Source: Fibrobacterota bacterium
Lineage (GTDB): Bacteria > Fibrobacterota > Chitinivibrionia > Chitinivibrionales > Chitinispirillaceae
Length of the DNA stretch: 64,000 bases
Assembly: GCA_023436145.1 (NCBI GenBank)
Contig: JAEZKP010000097.1
Span: forward strand, 40,025 to 104,024
Direction: 5' to 3'
Part shown: positions 62,857-64,000 of the stretch, piece after piece
Position numbering within the stretch: the stretch's first letter is position 1
How the letters are laid out: the number at the start of each line of letters is the position of its first letter
Notes under the pieces: model-generated
Database searches by the model: none
Seen by the model: only the letters and a program-made list of their open reading frames with translations
Told to the model about the DNA's origin: nothing
Translations under genes and position numbers: made by a program

Positions 62857-63684
62857 ATGCCCAACATATATGGATATATTGATTACAGGAGATATCTTCT
62901 AGACTACATAGAAGAGAGGAAAAATGCATATCCCAGATTCTCCTGCCGTTTGTTTTCAACCCGTTTGGGAATCAGTGCTGCCACCCTGAGCAGAATTTTA
63001 AATGGTGAAAGAAATATCAGCAGAAGGCTGTTGCCAGTTTTTGCAGTAGAGTTAAACCTTCGTGAGAAGGCTGCAGAATATTTTGCTCTCATGGTTCAAT
63101 TGACGGTTGAAAGAAGACCGGAGAACAAGAACATTGTGTATCAGAAGATGCTTGATTTCAGAAGCGAAAGAATAAGGAAAGTTCACCCTTTGCACTATTC
63201 TTTATTTGAGAAATGGTATCTAATAGCTCTACGTGAGATTATCGATATTAAAGGTAAAATCGACAATATCAGTTCTATATCAGAAGCGTTAAAGCCGGCT
63301 ATAACGGCAAAAGAGGCTGAAAGTGCCATTAAGGTTCTGCGGGATTTAAAAGTTATAACAGAAGATAAAAACGGCATTTTCCATGCTACCGAAAAACTGC
63401 TTACTACGGGTGAAAAGTGGGAAAATATAGCCATACAAAAATATCAGAGTGAGATGATTGATCTTGCAAGTAACGCTTTAATGAGCTATCCTAAAGATAA
63501 ACGTGATATATCCACTTTAACCATCGGACTATCAGGCAAGGATCTTTTGAAAGTTAAGGAAATTCTGAGAAGAACCCGTCAGGAGATTCTGGCTTTGGCT
63601 GAAGATTCAAAAAGAAGAGAATATGTTTATCAACTCAATATGCAGCTTTTTCCAGTCAGTAATTGTCTGAGAGAGGCGGAATGA
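62857..63684 (+). CDS. TIGR02147-type regulator (DUF4423)
   Basis: A 275-residue soluble protein with GGAGGA before the start. The N-terminus YGYIDYRRYLLDYIEERK and the helix-turn-helix FSTRLGISAATLSRILNGERNIS match the TIGR02147 group, common in Fibrobacterota and often beside lipoproteins. The C-terminus is the DUF4423 domain. It probably controls the following lipoprotein gene, with which it overlaps by 4 bases, and perhaps the divergent one. Confidence 0.88.
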   Translation: MPNIYGYIDYRRYLLDYIEERKNAYPRFSCRLFSTRLGISAATLSRILNGERNISRRLLPVFAVELNLREKAAEYFALMVQLTVERRPENKNIVYQKMLDFRSERIRKVHPLHYSLFEKWYLIALREIIDIKGKIDNISSISEALKPAITAKEAESAIKVLRDLKVITEDKNGIFHATEKLLTTGEKWENIAIQKYQSEMIDLASNALMSYPKDKRDISTLTIGLSGKDLLKVKEILRRTRQEILALAEDSKRREYVYQLNMQLFPVSNCLREAE

Positions 63685-64000
63685 CAATGACTATCAGATT
63701 AGCTGGAACTGGATACAACTTTCTATTGGTTCTTTTTCCAGTTCTGTTTTATTGTTACTGCGGCATTAATACTGCCGGTGGGTTTGAAACCACAAATGGC
63801 GTGAGAATAGTGGTTTGCGCTGACAGTATCAAGGGAATTGCAGTGCCCGGATCACAGGTTATCGTATGTGATACATCTTATGTAGCACCAAGTTTAACTC
63901 GGGAAAGTTTTGTTGATACTGTATATGCTGATCAGAATGGTCATTTCAAGTTCAATTTTCTGAAAAATGGCCGGTATAATCTGATTGCCAGAAGCAGGGA
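63681..64000 (+). CDS. lipoprotein with carboxypeptidase-regulatory-like domain (3' end missing)
   Basis: The start ATG (63681) overlaps the regulator stop (ATGA). A signal leads to the lipobox FYCYC near residue 27, followed by NGVRIVVCADSIKGIAVPGS and ADQNGHFKFNFLKNGRYNLI, the repeated strands of a CarboxypepD_reg or Cna-B-like domain. The end is off the window. It is typical of Fibrobacterota lipoproteins that sit next to TIGR02147 regulators. Confidence 0.8.
   Translation, partial: MTMTIRLAGTGYNFLLVLFPVLFYCYCGINTAGGFETTNGVRIVVCADSIKGIAVPGSQVIVCDTSYVAPSLTRESFVDTVYADQNGHFKFNFLKNGRYNLIARSR

Noticed and set aside
1..64000. tRNA, rRNA, CRISPR arrays, insertion sequences and prophage genes
   Set aside because: I looked for TTCRA-type T loops, regular spaced repeats, transposase motifs and phage genes and saw none. 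A tRNAscan or Infernal run would be needed to exclude small RNAs.

Overview
Organism. The window is about 40% GC with dense Gram-negative gene content (TonB, ExbB/ExbD, TolC, RND, lipoproteins). It carries two markers I associate with Fibrobacterota: a Fibrobacter-type major paralogous (FISUMP) domain protein at 39263-39961, and a TIGR02147-type regulator at 62857-63684 whose stop overlaps the start of a carboxypeptidase-regulatory-like lipoprotein. A class II (B12-dependent) ribonucleotide reductase and a secreted GH43-ricin enzyme with a degenerate sorting-like tail fit an anaerobic, polysaccharide-using member of that phylum (Chitinispirillum/Chitinivibrio-like). This placement is inference from domain content, not from a marker-gene tree.

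Layout. 1-5.7 kb: 3' end of a ClC channel with CBS domains, a chemoreceptor, a SAM methyltransferase and a GH43-ricin enzyme. 5.7-11.5 kb: a Cys-cluster protein, a periplasmic rhodanese, then a tightly packed six-gene operon (Cys-rich anchored protein, OB-like lipoprotein, MacB/FtsX-type permease, ATPase, outer-membrane barrel, FMN-binding-like protein). 11.5-19.2 kb: hisD with two membrane proteins, a Nif3-like protein, a Kv-type channel with a zinc-ribbon tail, a minimal flagellar rod-like protein and nrdJ. 19.7-22 kb: prfB with its programmed +1 frameshift, a YkgJ-type protein and a GNAT acetyltransferase. 22-28.3 kb: a secreted protein of unknown function, a 1440-residue thioester alpha-2-macroglobulin and a receiver-domain protein. 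28.3-39.2 kb: ACT protein with paaK, a YdcF-like protein, flavodoxin, galE with an S1-domain protein, valS and an ATP-grasp protein. 39.2-45.7 kb: FISUMP protein and a TolC/MFP/RND efflux operon. 45.8-50.1 kb: VOC protein, membrane methyltransferase, ferritin-like protein, PPOX flavoprotein and AraC regulator. 50.2-52.6 kb: a decayed tandem duplication of a lipoprotein and a cupin gene. 53.4-59.8 kb: exbB-exbD-exbD-tonB-receptor-lipoprotein operon. 60.4-62.4 kb: a small DUF3606-like gene and a secreted pair that includes a DUF6345-like, possibly caspase-fold protein. 62.9-64 kb: the TIGR02147 regulator and the start of a lipoprotein gene cut by the window edge.

How the parts work together. 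The Ton operon is self-contained: motor, two unlike ExbD subunits (one with Asn where the proton-carrying Asp is expected), a TonB, and a receptor that carries its own N-terminal TonB-C-like domain. The 7.3-11.5 kb operon spans inner membrane, periplasm and outer membrane and looks like one envelope system of unknown substrate, possibly metal or redox linked. No tRNA, rRNA, CRISPR array, insertion sequence or prophage was recognised. Most intergenic gaps hold only promoters, hairpins or terminators.
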